NCBI RefSeq assembly: GCF_002105155.1
Contig: NW_019028981.1
Coordinates: 970,501 to 1,034,500, forward strand
Length of the DNA: 64,000 nt
Source of the DNA: Lobosporangium transversale
Taxonomy: Eukaryota > Mortierellomycota > Mortierellomycetes > Mortierellales > Mortierellaceae
Reading direction: 5' to 3'
In this document: one piece after another, positions 1 to 12,496 of the stretch
Layout: each line of letters starts with the position of its first letter
Position numbering within the stretch: position 1 is the first letter of the stretch
Made by a program: the position numbers and the translations under genes
The notes under the pieces: model-generated
What the model saw: the letters and a program-made list of their open reading frames with translations, nothing else
What the model was told of the DNA's origin: nothing
The model's database searches: none

Positions 1-379
1 CACAACCCTTGCTGATATTGATGGGTGTGATGGCAGTGTTGTTGGACGAGCAGGCGCTAGGGAGATTAACAGTCGCATCCTTGCCAGCAAGGGCTACCTC
101 TCGTTTCAAGGCATTTATAACGGCATCCTGATTCATAGTACCATTGTTGTTACTTTCTGTAAAGCGCGAGTGGTCTTGGAGGTCTCGAAGGCACGATAAA
201 GACTTCCCAGAGAGCGACCGCTTAATCTTCCGTAGTGAATGATGACGGTGCGAGCGGTCCATGTATCGTAGTCTCTTGTGATGGATTGGTCGATGCGTAC
301 CGGCGTCGTCTAGCACTAATACACCAGCGGCCACTGCAAAAACAAAGAGAGGGTATTGCCATTAGCTTCTACCAAAAGG

Positions 380-413
<34 letters not shown>

Positions 414-2108
414 AATTAACTTGCTCATGTTAAGAACAAGAATGGATCGATTTGCTATCATGCCAAAAAAACTTTTCCCCCCTTCTAAAAAAAAAAAAAA
501 AATACCTGAAACGCGACGGCCAGTTGTCAGATGCGGTTGTATAGGTGAGCTAATGCCGTTAGTCTCATGTGTTTCCGCGACGGTGGCAACACATGTATTC
601 ATGGACATATCCTTCGCCGCTTCCAAGGCTTCCTTTTGAAGGAGCCATTGTGCTCGGTTACTGGCCAGTGTCGTAAGGAAAGGCGCTGCATCGGGTAAAA
701 ATGCGGCTAAGCTTTCGAAATACGGCCGTACCACAAAGTCGGCAAATCCGAGTGAGATTTGTGCCTGATTATGCTGGTTCCGATCCATGTTGGGAGAGAT
801 GGGCAGATTCCGAGCCTTTTCAATATCACCCTGTCGAAAGAACTCTTGAACGATCATATCAGACCATCGTTTGCAAAGTCCCCATGGCTTCACGGCGTTC
901 GAAATATCAGCGGCATGCAAGAGGCAGTTACATAAACTCTGCCGAAGCTCTGGGGTCAAATTAAATGATGGGCGACCCATGTCGAGGCTGTGTGTTGTTT
1001 GAGTTGACTCTTCGGAGCATCCAGAGTCACTTGAAGATATAGATGATGTTGAGCTGATTGAGGATTGTCGACGATGGTGATCATGGTGATGGATATGCGA
1101 TGGTTGCTGAGCGACAGGACAGGATGAAAACCGTGAGCATAATGATGGGATTTTGTAAACAGTTGGTGATGATAATGCTGTACAATTGCAGCTAAAGCTA
1201 GACTGTGTGGGTGATGATTGAAGGGAAGTGTCTGGACCAGATTCAGCTTCTGTGGGCTCATTGTCGGAAATGGATGGAGAAGACAAAGGAGTGGAGATGA
1301 CTTCGATAAGAGTGTTGAGGTTGTTAAGCATGTCATAGTGGAAGGACATGTCTGTAGCCATGATGGCCTTGATCATGGCATCCTTCATTCCGTCCTCGGT
1401 CGGATGGTTACCCTCAGGGAGGATAGCATCAGGAGAGGAGGCAATGTTACGGAAGAGCTTATGTTTTGCAACAAGTTCCATAGCGAGCGAGCATGAGTAT
1501 TTTTCAAGGACTGAAGCCTCTCCGTATCGTTCATAGAGCTCTGTCTTTGCGTTCACTTGAAATAAATTGTTGAGGCCAGGCTAGATGCGAAGCATAAAGA
1601 GAAAAGAAAGAGAAAAGAAAGAGAAAAGACGTTTGAGAAAGTAATGGACCCATTCCTTTGTTAATCAATTGAACGTTCTATGTGAAAGAGTAAGAAGCAC
1701 GTTGATACGTTTTTAAATACTTTTTTTTATTTTTTTTTTTTATTTTTTACTTTTTATTTATTTTTTACTTACATGTCCAATATCATGACAAAGGCCAGCG
1801 AGTAAGAGCGTAGCCATGTCAGGCTTGGTCAGGTATTGAGAAGCATTCATGTCAAACAAGATGCGATAGAGAACAGCAGTGACATCGGCCGCATGGTAGA
1901 ATGAATGATAGTATGTAGCATGATAACCCTTGTCGACATCGATGATAAAGTCAAGGAGATCACTTTCGGAAATGCCTAGACATTCAACCAGACCCAACTT
2001 GGTAAACATGCCGAGGATGATGCCGTATATCTCGGGCATGGAGTAGTCCCAGACATTGAAGTCTAAGCCTCTTGGCTCGCATTTGCCCGACAAGAACCTG
2101 AGCATCAC
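1..2108 (-). CDS. 3',5'-cyclic nucleotide phosphodiesterase (class I, HD-type), partial at both ends
   Basis: Hydrolyses cAMP/cGMP to the 5' nucleotide, so it would switch off PKA signalling. I read three exons: 2108-1773, 1580-506 and 333-1, the last running off the window edge. Junction GGACAT|CCTGGC joins the metal-binding signature to the next exon as CHDIGHPGLNN, the class I PDE hallmark. Other family motifs are YHSFYHAADV, ATDMSFHYD and LLHAADISN, which carry the His/Asp metal ligands. A Ser/Thr/His-rich insert of roughly 110 residues separates ATDMSFH from LLHAADISN. The C-terminal tail after the intron at 505-334 is basic and low in complexity. The 5' end is not resolved: the first exon opens at a plausible acceptor (aaag|GTG at 2108), so upstream exons are expected, possibly at 3672-3610. 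Family assignment is firm. Start, stop and full length are unknown. Confidence 0.9.
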
Positions 2109-2109
2109 C

Positions 2110-3988
2110 TTTGATTGGATGAAAAGTTTAAATTTGTTGTAATCAATTAGAGAGATGAAGAGATTGGTGAGTGACAGAATAGATGATGAACGATAGTCGA
2201 TAAATGCAGATGTTGGTAAGGGTAACAGGGATGTGAGAGAGAGAAAGGATGAATGATGACACAGAGTAAAGAGGATATGGGATAAAGGAGAGATAAAAAG
2301 AGAAAGAATGGGATGGTAGTCTAGTCTTTATATGAATTAATTCCCCTACCACATCTCATCTCCATTCTCCACCCCCCAATCCACCTCCCCTAGAATGGAC
2401 AAGAGGAGAGACTATAGAAATAGAATATAATGTAATAGGAAAGAAAAAAAAGAGGAGAGAAAGAGGCAGAGTATATTTAAATCCAATCCATCCCTGCCCA
2501 ATCCAATTCAGGAGGAAAGAAATGAATTTATGGATTGTGGGGTGCAAAGTAAAAAACCCAAAAGCCGTCGCGTGTCTTTCCTCTCCATCACTCCATCAGA
2601 AAAGTAATAATAAAAGCTCTTTCATATTTACTCTGAAAGGATCCGTGCAAGGTATACCCAAATGGCTTTAATGGTATTGTAAAAAAAAAAAAAAAAAAAA
2701 AAAAAAGTATTCTTTTCTCCCGACATCAACAGGCCGTTAGGCAGTTGAGCATCTTTTTTTTTTTTTTTTTTTTATCGTTCAATATCTCCTCTGTATTGTC
2801 CTAGGAACGGACAGACAGTGGAGCAGATGCATGCATCAACGCGACTCGCATCCTTTTCCTTTCCTTTCCTTTGCTCTGTGATGGTTGTGAGCAACAAATA
2901 GTCTTTCTCAGTCTCTCTCCACCATGCCACGAAAACAAAAAAACAAAAAAAAAAGGTGCATTGCGTGCATTGACCGACATCCCTTCTTATCCTATCCTAT
3001 CCTATCCTATTCTATCTCTCTCCAGCCATGTTGCACATGCCGAAGTAAATAAAAGGGGTTGTGATGGTCAAGAACAGGGGGAGGAGCAGAGGTGGGAGGA
3101 AGAAAGACGATAAAAAAAAGCTTCTTGCACCCCTTTCTAGTTCATACAAAGTTACATCATGTCATGCCATGCCATGCCATGGACTCATGGGCACACGTTT
3201 CACAAAGGAAAACGCAAATGATATGGAGATGGAGACTTGATGATCCAATGTTCCTGCACATCTGAATTTAACCGTTAACAGCAGCCGATCTGGCGCAAGA
3301 GGCAAAAAAAGTATATTATAACAATATACGGGCCCATATACAACTCCCTCACTCTCTCCATACCTCTTTACTCATCCACTGAGGCGTTGAGGAGAGGCAA
3401 TTTTGCATCTTAATGAAAGCAGGGGTAGAGGAGGAGAAATGATGTCGTCGAACAGGATAAAAAAAATTTTTTTTTTTTTTTTCTCATTCCAATGCTCATC
3501 CTCATTTTGCCATCCACCATTCATCAAACAAATGTGAATATAAGCCAATGGGGTTCTTTTTTTATTTTGTTTTCTTCTACAAGAAAAAAGTGCATTACGA
3601 TGCACACTTACCCGTTCACATGTAAATAAGTCGTCTGAGCTCTGTTGACAATGCCGAGTGATAAGCATGACGCTAAAAAGAGAGATGGTAACTTGAAGTA
3701 AGATAGGTCTAGTAATGGTTTAGGAAACACAATATACAATTAAGAGGAAAGGAAGAAAAAATGAGAAACGAGAGAAAAAGATAGTTGTGCAATTGCAGAC
3801 GAGTTCACTCAGTTAGTGTGGTAGGTGGGAAGGCGCATGCTCGGGCACACAACTTCTAAGAAAAAAGTTCGCTCTCAAAAAAAGACTCCGACAGGTGGTC
3901 CAAGCGAAGAAGCAAAAGAAATAACACACGTACACTTATTTTTGTTTTTGTTTGAAATGGCAAGGTTAATTCCATCAGTTCATACAAT

Positions 3989-4023
<35 letters not shown>

Positions 4024-5191
4024 ACGGGCCTTATGCCGATGTCATGCAATGTTTGTATGTTTGCAAAAAAGAAACTGAAGAGAGTTTATATACGTGTGCT
4101 TTTTAGATGAAATCGAATGTGTGCAGCCATGCGAACTATCACCCACACAAACATGAGAGAGAGGGGTGGTAGGATAGTGATCTAGTGATATGCTTCAAAC
4201 CATAATGGTTTAGTAATATTAAACAAATAGAAGACCACTCTTATATGAAGATGTGGTTTCCGCTCATCTAGGCTTTTTTTTTTTTTTTTTTGTCATTCGC
4301 GTTATATAGATTACATTTGATGAAAAAGACAAGCATGGAGCAATGGTGACTATATTAAAATTATTCGCCGGGAATTTTTTGGTCTCTACTGATTCACCGT
4401 TCAACATGTGTTCATACACTAAGGGAAATTTTTTTTCTTTTCCTCCTTGACCAACATTACGTTGTGATGAGCAGAAGACATGTGTTTGCACGAACTGAAG
4501 AACGAGGGATACATCTATTTACCTGTTTCAATCTTCAATAGCTTTTAATAAAAAGAGCAGTTTATAACCCAGATGTTCGAGTGAAGATGAAGAAGAATGT
4601 TGTAGTCAGAAAAGAGGACAGATGTTGAGCAGAATCGTGAATAGGGGAAGAAAGAAGGAGAAAAAGGGGAAAGTATTAATTGTGTTTATACTTTATACAT
4701 TTTTATACATCTTATTGAACCTCCGTTGGGTGTATTGTAATTGGCATTGAACTGAATTGAGGCATTTATTTATTCAACGTGGTGCACTAACATGCATAAA
4801 AATACAGATGGCATTGTATTGATCATGATGATGTTGGAGCCACCATCATCATCCTTGCCAACTTTCGTTCTCTGATCCTCTCATTACTATTCGCAGGTCT
4901 CTATTTGTTTGCAACAGTCGACTGCACAATTTTTTTAAACATACAATACTTATACGCCACAAATCATTATCGCCTTGACCACTCAACGCATGTGTTTTTT
5001 ACGTGTATTCATTGCTTTACTTACAAATGTACATTTCCATTGCGTCGTTACTGATTTGTCGTGTTTCTTCTTCTCCAATGTCATGTTCACGGATCACGGA
5101 TCAGGAATCTTTTGTCACAACAAAATAAAGAGTGTGTGTTCCATCTTTAAAAAAGACCTGACACCAAGACAGAGTCTCACCAAAGAGATCG

Positions 5192-5225
<34 letters not shown>

Positions 5226-6911
5226 CACCTATCCCTCACAAGGGCCATATCGGTACTTTATCTTTTTTTTTGCCTTTGATATCCATCTAGGATAACCAAA
5301 GGGGAAGGGGAAGGGGAATGGGATCAGAAGAATGGCGGGAAAGAAGGTCAATCATCTGTTGTTCATTGATAAAGTTTGACAACTACAATAGGCTTTTTTT
5401 TTTTTTTTTTTTTTTTTAGAAGGCTAGATAGGCAATAGAAGGGAGTTTTTCATTGGTCATCCCTTCAATTCTGTCACGGTTTAGAAGACCACATTAGAAG
5501 ATTAAATAGTCAAGCATCCCTAAATGAAATCAATTGGGTTCATGCAGTGTGTAATCATTCCATCCTCTCTTTAGTCAATGTGTGACAGACATCGGACTAA
5601 AATAGGGAAGTTTATGTAAAAGTTCACGAACAGTCTGAAAGCGACAGCAACTTTTTTTCTAAAAAGAAAGCGATAAAGCCAAATGAATGGAACCGTAAAG
5701 TCCAAAATAAAAACAGGGCTACAAGGGGTTTGCAGGAACAGAATTACAAGAAAACCACACGCACATCCTCATTAAGCCATTAGACCGTTAGGTAATTCAA
5801 TTGTGGTTTCTGATTTAATTGTTGTTATAATGCAGTAACGATGGATGACCTGCCTCCATGTATGGCTCCTATTGCCGGTAACGTTTTTCTGAGCTGAGAG
5901 AAGCCATATCTTTCAGAATCTGTGTTGGGAGATAAGTAGAACGGTCAATATAGCGGATATATGATGGATATCTACGAGAGAAAGATGTACATTTGGCGAG
6001 GTCTGCAAGGCTCCCGAAATTCGTGTGGACTCGATATTATGTCGGATAGGGTGTGACTTGGCAAGCCATTCCACCATCGCGGATGGGTGGTTTTCATGAT
6101 AGTCTTGCAGGCTACATGTACCAAGGTGGACCCATTGTTCCCGTAAGGTTCTCTAGCAGGCATATTTGGTTCTTTTACTAGAGACAGGCATCGGAGAACT
6201 TTCTACTCGACGCTTTTAGGGCATCAGCATGATCCGTTATAAGCATGGCAGGAAAATTAGATCCTGTGACCATACAGCGGTATGATTTATCCATCATTAC
6301 GCGAGCCTAGAAAAGTGTCTGACTCTCCACAATTACGCGAGCATTCAGCGACGTAATTTGGATATTCGATAGTTGATTTGTGTGTATGTCCTTGGGGAGC
6401 ATTCGCCTGATTTTGGTGTATGGATTTTGATTTCAAGGGATTGACAAAGCTATCAGTCTCTTTATAAAAAGAGTAGAGTAATTCAAATCATTACTTTGCG
6501 CTGTTCCTTTCTAAACTGACTCGTGTTGCTCATGTTCTAGCAGCTGGAACCATAGTCATGACTAAAAGCATAATTATTACTATCGTTGTCATCGGTCAAA
6601 GACAAAAGTAGGGGGATATCCTCATCTCTGGCGTGGGTCTGGGTTTACTAAAAGTTGATCTGAAGGCATCCCGGTTGGCCTTTTTCGAGAAAAGAAACAT
6701 CCAGTTAGTAGGATGTCACGTGCGATTTGCCTATAGTACTACTCGCAGCAGTTGGGGGCAAGCGCCGTCAAATAAATATCCCGTAGTCATTACCATTCAT
6801 GGCAAAAGATTGTAAATTCTTTAATCTATTCATTCCATTCCTCATTCTCCTCTCTTTGCCTACTTTCTCTTTTGCCTACTCTCTCCTCATGCCAACATAG
6901 AATAAAAAATT
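2110..6911. other. Long gene-poor spacer between the phosphodiesterase and REV1
   Basis: Apart from the possible exon at 3672-3610 I see no convincing coding region. The left part (2110-5450) holds many A or T runs of 20-32 nt (for example 2682-2706, 2755-2773, 3990-4018, 5200-5225, 5397-5417) and C/T-rich microsatellite pieces such as repeated CTATC near 2992-3015 and CATGC near 3162-3181. The right part (about 5640-6900) is nearly free of long homopolymers and has only short open frames, for example 5972-6163 minus, which I do not recognise. It could be decayed coding or transposon sequence, but nothing shows that. Confidence 0.5.
3610..3672 (-). other. Possible upstream exon of the phosphodiesterase gene
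   Basis: On the minus strand a good acceptor (ctctctttttag) is followed by a short open stretch, beginning VMLITRHCQQ and containing SSDDLFTCER, and then a consensus donor (CGG|gtaagtg). Joined at phase 0 to the exon beginning at 2108, it would read on without a stop. The intervening intron would be about 1.5 kb, long for this window though similar to one in the PKA gene. The residues match no motif I know, so this is a splice-signal guess only. Confidence 0.25.
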
Positions 6912-9900
6912 ATGGAGCGTGAAAAAGAGGATGATCCATACGAAGCCATTGGATATGGAGACTTTGGATCCTACTTTCGTCGCAAGAAACAAAAGCTACG
7001 GCTGCAGCAGGAAGAAATGTAAGGAGTCGATTTAAAGATTTATCCTATTTAGTAGTCCTGTGTTAATTGTATTTCCTTAATTTCATGACAGAGCTGCACA
7101 GATTGCACCGGGTGTCCAACAGATCTTTGAGGGTATTGTTGTCTATGTGAATGGATACACATATCCCCCCATTCATGGTAACAACAGATATCTTTTTTAT
7201 TTAATAATGAAAAAAACAAAAAAAAAAAAAAAACAAAAAAAGGTTAAGTAATCACTTGGATATCTATTGTTTTATCAAGAAAGGTGAAATAATACATCAA
7301 CTTGCTCTTTATGATAGAACTCAGAAACTTGATTGTACAACGAGGCAAGTATACATGCTCACGCACTATGAGGTACAATGCATCACCTTTTTTATAATCA
7401 GGCAAACATTTCAATTGTACTAAACATTGTACATAATATGATAGGAGGTGAGTTCCGGCAATACTGTAAGTAGTGGCAAACCATCTTCAATTGATCAAAG
7501 CAAAGTATTTATTTATTTTTTTCATTGCTCACTGCTAACAGATTTATTGTATCATTTCAATATTACCATTAGTATCAAAGAGTTCCACGACGCATATCAT
7601 TGCGTCCAACTTGACGCAAGCTAAAATGAAGGAGTTCCAGTATGGCTATTACTATCCGATATGGCTTTAAGACCCCTTCTTTAATTTTATACATGGCTGC
7701 TTCATGAGCTCACAGTGTTCTTATAATTTATGGCTGGTTCCTTGATTTAGAAACTATAAGGTTGCGAAACCTGAATGGATTGTAGAGAGCGTCAAAGCCA
7801 ACAAGCTTCTACCTTGGCATAAATTTAGTACTCTGAGAGTCGCTTCATCATTTACGAAGTTCGGGGAGGTATCTTCATCATCAACCTCCGTATTATCCCC
7901 AGATGCCTCTAGCCGCTTCTCGAATGCCGGAACAACTACTATCCCGTCTCAGCCTGCAAGTTTTGTGAGCACAGGTAGATTGGCCAATATCCAGAACGAA
8001 GCATCAGTTCGAGAAGTTACTCAGAAGGTGGATGATGCGCTCTATGAAGATCAAGCCTCTGAGATGCAAAGGTGCAATACCAAGCTTGAAGAGGGCGAAA
8101 ACCAGTCAATTGGGGTTCAATACAATGAAGATGAGCTCTTCTCAGGCGAGCTTGATTTGGAGGAACTTCAAAGTCTTCTTACACCTCCGAACGATAATGA
8201 AGATCATGAGCTGGAAGGACTACCTGACAAAAATCAGGACCCATCTACCATCAATACGACTTTCGTTCACAATCCATTTGTCAATGTAAATATGCAATCA
8301 CCAATGGATGCAATGACAGGCGCTGGTAATGATGTGCAGACAAGCGTAGATCACATCGCATCATCTGATGATCGCCATCCTACCCTGATCGAGCTCTCAG
8401 TCCCATGGAATCGTCTCAACTCGTCTGTACAGCCTGGTTTTGTTGAAAAATTCTACCAATCATCACGTCTGCATTACCTTTCCGCGTGGAAGGCAAAACT
8501 GAGAGAACTCACAGCAGAAATACAAAAGGACCGGGTTCCTCTTAATTACAAGAACAAAGATAAGATCATAATGTAAAATGATATAATTCAAGCCTTCTTA
8601 GGCCCATTATTCATGGATCGCATTATTATTACTATTGAAGAAATGCTAATCTAGAGTCTTTTTATTTTTCGATATGTTTGGCGGATTTATTTGCCGCTAT
8701 TGATATACAATTTAGGCATATTGACTTTGACTGTTTCTTCGCGTCAGTCGCGACGAGAGGAAAGCCCGAGCTTCAAAATCGACCTGTTGCTGTCGCGCAT
8801 GGGTCAGGAGGGTCAACCTCCAACAGTGAGATAGCATCCTGTAATTACTTGGCCCGCAGTTTCGGCGTTAAAAACGGAATGCATTTGCAGCGTGCCCGGA
8901 CTCTTTGCCCAGATTTGATGGTTGTGCCGTACGAATTCCAAGAGTACGAGGACATCTCAATTGAGTTTTACAAGATCATCTTAAGTTACGCGGATGAGCT
9001 CCAGGCCGTCTCGGTAGATGAAGCGCTTGTCGATGTCACATCAAAGTGTATTCCATATTGGAGTATGGATGGTCATCATCAACAGGCTGAAGAGCTGTCA
9101 GTCCAAATGGATCCTGGAGCGTTAGCTGAGCAAGTGAGGAAAGAAATTTTTGATGCTACAGGATGTCATGCAAGTGTTGGCATTGCACCTAATATCCTTC
9201 TTGCTAAGTTGGCTACAAAACGTGCCAAGCCTCATGGACAATACATCTGGCCGAGCACTCCAGGCTCTGAGAGGACTCTCCGTGAGCTTCAAGGCTCAGT
9301 GTCACTACTGCTACCTGATGTTGACGACGAACCCGATCTGACATTGCCTGGTAGCGACAATGGCTCTCAATTCCACAAGCCCGAGACGCCAGTGGCTAAG
9401 AAGTCAAAGTCGCAAAAAGAATTTGCTGTACAAGATCTACCGGGCGTTGGCTATAAAACAATCCAGGAGCTTGAGGAGCGCTTTTCGGCACGAACGCTGT
9501 ACGAGCTTCAACAGATACCCAAAGAGGAGCTTCAGCGGGTTTGTGGGGTAAAAACAGGGGAAATGCTTTATAATTCTTGTCGAGGAATCGATGAAACAAC
9601 CCTTGCATCTGACCGTGAAAAAACTCGACAGAGCGTTAGTGCCGAAATCTCTTGGGGTGTACGCTTTGAAAACCAGGAGCAAGTGGATATTTTCATTGCT
9701 GATCTAGCTAAAGAAGTTAGCAAACGTTTGAAGGAAATCAACCGAAAGGGCAAATCCGTTGTGCTCAAAGTATGGGATTCCCCTAAATGACATAATTTTA
9801 GTTAGCATCCTTTTGGAGGATCTTTGTATGTATTTATTTTACTATTATTATTGCTTACTAATCCATGAAATGGTATTGTGAATAATACGCAGGTGATGAA

Positions 9901-11969
9901 GCGGAAAGAGCATGTTGGTGGGCAATGGAAGCATCTTGGCCATGGGCCAGTTGATCAATTTGCTCGGACAGGCCAGCTTCCCATCTACACAGATGATCCT
10001 GAGCTGATTAGCACCGAAGCACGCAGATTGCTATTGTACTTCAAGTTTAACGTATTGGATTTGAGAGGTAAATCGATCGACTTGTGTATTTGAGCTACAA
10101 GCACACGAGGATCCTGGGCAAAGGAATATAGAGGGCTAAGCATTACCTACATTATGGATGCTTGTTTATTGTATAGGGATTGGTATTCAAGTTCTCAAAC
10201 TCAATAATGATGCTATCAACACTACTCCAAAGCCTATATCCGTTACTACGGACTATATGAATCAGACCACCTTGACATCCACCCTATTCCAACCCAAGCG
10301 GCTCCTTTCCACCAAAGCTGCCAAAGATCCTACACCGCCCATCCAGGTTTCTGCTCAAGACAACGCACCCACTTTAAAGCCCACTGATCAAACAAAGGTT
10401 ATTGCTAGTTACAACTACACTGAGGGCGGCCCAACAATGGAGATTGACAGTGACACTTTCAAGGAGTTACCACAGGAAATCCAAGCAGAGCTCTCGCTCC
10501 AATACCGTTTAGTGTTTGTTAACCTAGACCAAAACAAGTCAACAGATGTGCAGGTCGATGTACAAGGAGAGTCTAACACAGTGCCAGTCCAGGAAAAAGC
10601 TAAGAGTAGACATATGTCGATTGGAGACGATGCTCTACCCCCGTGGTCTCAAGTGGATCCCAGTGAACTTATGGCCATGTCAACGCCAGCAATACGAGAC
10701 ACCCTGAAGGGATATGCCGTGAAGCATAAAGATAATAATGAAACTGATATTCTTAGAGATACCAACTCTGATCATTCTCTGGATAGTGGTGTTCTGCCGT
10801 CTCCATCAAAAGTAAGTCTACGAAGAATTCAGAGCTATTCTGCCAATTAATGTTTCCTGATCGGAGATACTATGTTTCATTAAACATTCTGTTTGTTTTC
10901 TATTCTGGATCCATCATAGTTGGATAAATCAGTCCTACAAGCTTTGCCTCCTGAGATACGAGCTGAGATTGAGCAAGAGTATACCCTTATTATGGAGAAC
11001 CAGGAGTTAATCCAAAAGCTTGCTCAATCTGGTTCGGTGGAGTCTGCTAGACCTACTCCTGGTGGGTTGCTCCTTCAATCATCAGCCTTGATGGAGCGCC
11101 AGGGTCTCGGCCGAGGGAAAGGTAGAAATGTAATACGTGGTTCCGTCCGCAGCCGTCCTAGAGGTAGAGGCCGTGGCCGAGGGAGAGCTATTGGCGGAGA
11201 TATAGTTCCAAAGCGGAACAAGCATGGAGGTATGGAGGGCTTTGAAAACAGTGGGCGATCACTACACCAAAGAGCTGGTCCAAATGATGTTACAGATGCT
11301 CAAACCAATCAAATACCGGACCTTGATGAGAGCTTCTTGCTTGCATTGCCTGAGGACCTTCGAGCAGAGGTAGTGGCTGCACATAGATTGGAGGTGGTGA
11401 AGAGCCGACGGAGACAGGCCGATCTAGCTGATGCAGCCAAGAACAACCGACCCCAGGACTCGAGACATGGTGCAGAGCACAATAATTATGGAAGAGGATT
11501 AGGGGAGAAAGGATTTGTTCTGCTAGAAAGACCAACGCTTATGAACATGCGTGGAGTGGATGAGCTTCGCGGGATGTTGGCGGAATGGGTGCAGTCCACT
11601 CTTGTATCAGGCAGCGAACAGCCTTTACAGGAACGTCTTACTTCTGCTACTGCTGAAGACCACTCATCATCATCTTCTAAAGTTGATGTCACACTTTATG
11701 ATGAAGGACCGAATCCAGAGGATGTGCAGTCTTTCCTAGAATTCCTTGTAAAGATTATTTACATGGAGCGTGATTTAGAGAGAGCTCGATTGCTTCTGCG
11801 GTACCTTCGAAGGAAGATAGCACAGAACCAGAGCAGAGCAGCGCCGGCGGATGCGAATCCCAAGCACATTCAGGTGCTCATGAGCTGGCCAGAGGCTCTG
11901 CAAAAGGTGACGAGTATTGTAAAAACAGTGGTACTACAGATCTACGGGGGTTCATTTGTCCTAGATTGA
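6912..11969 (+). CDS. REV1: DNA repair protein REV1 (Y-family dCMP transferase / translesion polymerase)
   Basis: Inserts dCMP opposite abasic or bulky lesions and scaffolds translesion polymerases at stalled forks. Ten exons: 6912-7018, 7092-7177, 7318-7344, 7445-7465, 7573-7639, 7751-8572, 8716-9769, 9893-10067, 10177-10811, 10920-11969; 1347 aa. The BRCT domain (about residues 42-125) reads VVYVNGYTYP, then RGGEFRQYLS, THIIASNL and KPEWIVESVK. The catalytic core starts at HIDFDCFFAS (about 376) and carries SVDEALVDV with the acidic metal ligands. Three LP-x-E-[IL]-x-AE ubiquitin-binding motifs follow (about 874, 999 and 1131), then an R/G-rich patch and a Leu-rich C-terminal helix bundle like the REV1 C-terminal domain. 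The BRCT frame is kept only if intron 3 has a GC donor at 7345 and exon 4 is a 21-nt microexon. An AATAAA lies at 11993. Start ATG chosen as the first in frame with exon 1. Confidence 0.94.
7345..7444 (+). other. GC-AG intron in REV1
   Basis: Splice donor AG|GCAAGT, the consensus for the rare GC-AG class handled by the major spliceosome, with branch-like TACTAAAC at about 7418 and acceptor gatag at 7444. Using it turns the BRCT segment into RGGEFRQYLS. The nearest GT donor (7372) gives a frame that hits a stop after the same acceptor. Confidence 0.85.
7445..7465 (+). other. 21-nt microexon of REV1
   Basis: Flanked by acceptor gatag (7444) and donor ACT|gtaagt (7466). It supplies the residues GEFRQY of the BRCT core, in phase on both sides (1 in, 1 out). 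Confidence 0.85.
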
Positions 11970-12462
11970 CTTGCTGTTATCAAAGCCAAATGAATAAAAT
12001 GATATAGAATTGCTTGTAGAATTGGTAGAGCTGGGGGGCCAGGGTGACATATGTACTTTATGTACTTAGAGCTCGTTCGCAAGGAGCCTGACTCATGCAC
12101 AGGATTTTGGGGATAGTCATGTTATCTTTATTTTCTCAACACGCTGTTTTGATAAGGATTGACGACTCTACTGAGCTGCACAAGATAAAATCTAATCATT
12201 CATTACACTGCTGTTGCCATATTCAAGGTACCACCTTCTTTACCCATAGACTTTGGAGGCTTGAGGTTTGCTTAAACGTCATAGTATTTGATTCCCCATA
12301 ACACACTGGAATAGCAGGACCCCAGGAGCCAAAAGGCCATGTGTCGGCTGCCCCTGAGGTTACAGAGCATCTGACTGGACCTACTTTTTTCTCTTAGTAT
12401 TATTAGTAAATAAGCTCTAAAGACAGAATTGCTTCACGTTAGTTCCAACACAGCAACACGGC

Positions 12463-12496
<34 letters not shown>

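Noticed and set aside
235-639. 134-codon plus-strand frame with a poly-Lys run
   Set aside because: It spans the phosphodiesterase intron and its A-run and is antisense to coding exons. The Lys run is the homopolymer translated.
7345-7378. GT donor at 7372 for REV1 exon 3
   Set aside because: It gives a good local frame (ending SRTMR) but no downstream acceptor continues it without a stop, and it destroys the BRCT motif recovered with the GC donor.
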